Positions 21,380-21,428 of a stretch of 21,428 nucleotides of DNA are shown one piece after another. How positions within the stretch are numbered: the stretch's first letter is position 1; the number at the start of each line of letters is the position of its first letter. Origin of the DNA: JBCCZC01 sp039188505 (lineage in GTDB: Bacteria; Pseudomonadota; Gammaproteobacteria; Xanthomonadales; SZUA-38). The DNA lies in assembly GCA_039188505.1 (NCBI GenBank), contig JBCCZC010000049.1, positions 1 through 21,428 on the forward strand, read 5' to 3'. Made by a program: the position numbers and the translations under genes. The notes below the pieces were generated by a model. The model ran no database searches. It saw nothing but the letters and a program-made list of their open reading frames with translations, and was not told the origin of the DNA.

Positions 21380-21396
21380 TGACACCGAGGGTGTCA
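21380..21396. promoter_or_regulatory. Perfect inverted repeat over ribosome site of the next gene
   Basis: TGACACC-GAG-GGTGTCA, two 7-base arms around three bases. The GAGG ribosome site is in its centre and the ATG shares its last base. It could be the operator of a dimeric repressor, or an RNA hairpin that hides the ribosome site. A weak -10 (TAAAAT, 21361-21366) lies upstream without a good -35. Confidence 0.6.
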
Positions 21397-21428
21397 TGAA
21401 ATCAACGGACGCACCCGGAACCCACCCC
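21396..21428 (+). CDS. Start of an unidentified gene, cut by the right edge
   Basis: Eleven codons (MKSTDAPGTHP) from ATG at 21396, with GAGG five bases upstream, then the window ends. The N-terminus is hydrophilic with no signal peptide. It comes after a clear terminator and so opens a new transcription unit. The inverted repeat around its start suggests autoregulation, as with many regulator genes, but the family cannot be judged from 11 residues. Confidence 0.5.
   Translation, partial: MKSTDAPGTHP

Overview
The window looks like chromosomal DNA from a GC-rich Gram-negative bacterium, most likely a gammaproteobacterium. The basis is the envelope machinery (type IV pilin-like proteins, a PilM/PilN/PilO-type inner-membrane platform, a tripartite RND metal pump with an outer-membrane channel), a CspA-type cold-shock protein ending GQKGPQADQVVAI, and strongly GC-biased third codon positions. 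I see no rRNA, tRNA, insertion sequence, integrase, CRISPR array or phage gene. No species is assigned.

Left part (1-5880, minus strand): a compact operon for a type IV pilus / type II secretion-like machine. In transcription order it holds a pilin-like gene (5645-4827), a strong hairpin (4742-4711) that probably attenuates transcription, two GspG-like pseudopilin genes (4669-3833 and 3836-2790), a bitopic PilM-PilN/GspL-like protein (2787-1327), a PilO-like protein (1330-629) and a PilT-like ATPase that runs off the left edge (632-1). All but the first junction overlap by 4 bases or nearly touch. The AT-rich upstream region holds a good Fur-box match. Combining GspG-type pseudopilins and a GspL-like platform with a PilT-like motor whose P-loop begins Val instead of Gly is the best candidate here for an undescribed system.

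Middle part (6192-12382, minus strand): a heavy-metal resistance operon, a His-rich CzcI-like exported protein then czcC, czcB and czcA. The promoter in front of it (TTGACG-16-TATATT) places the transcription start almost on the first ATG, suggesting a leaderless mRNA, and its spacer is an inverted repeat that could be an operator. A stretch of about 330 bases to the right has no convincing gene.

Right part (12712-21428): metabolic genes in small units. A Tat-type exported intradiol dioxygenase-like protein (minus) diverges from an exported amidohydrolase (plus). A hairpin terminator separates the amidohydrolase from a convergent cold-shock gene. Then come an acyl-CoA synthetase (minus), divergent from a DCC/DUF393 protein (plus), and a three-gene minus-strand unit: a four-helix membrane protein, an FAD-linked oxidase of the VAO/PCMH fold, and a six-helix membrane protein. 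Last is an alpha/beta-hydrolase-fold protein (plus) with Ala in the nucleophile position, followed by a terminator and the first 11 codons of another plus-strand gene whose start lies in a perfect inverted repeat.
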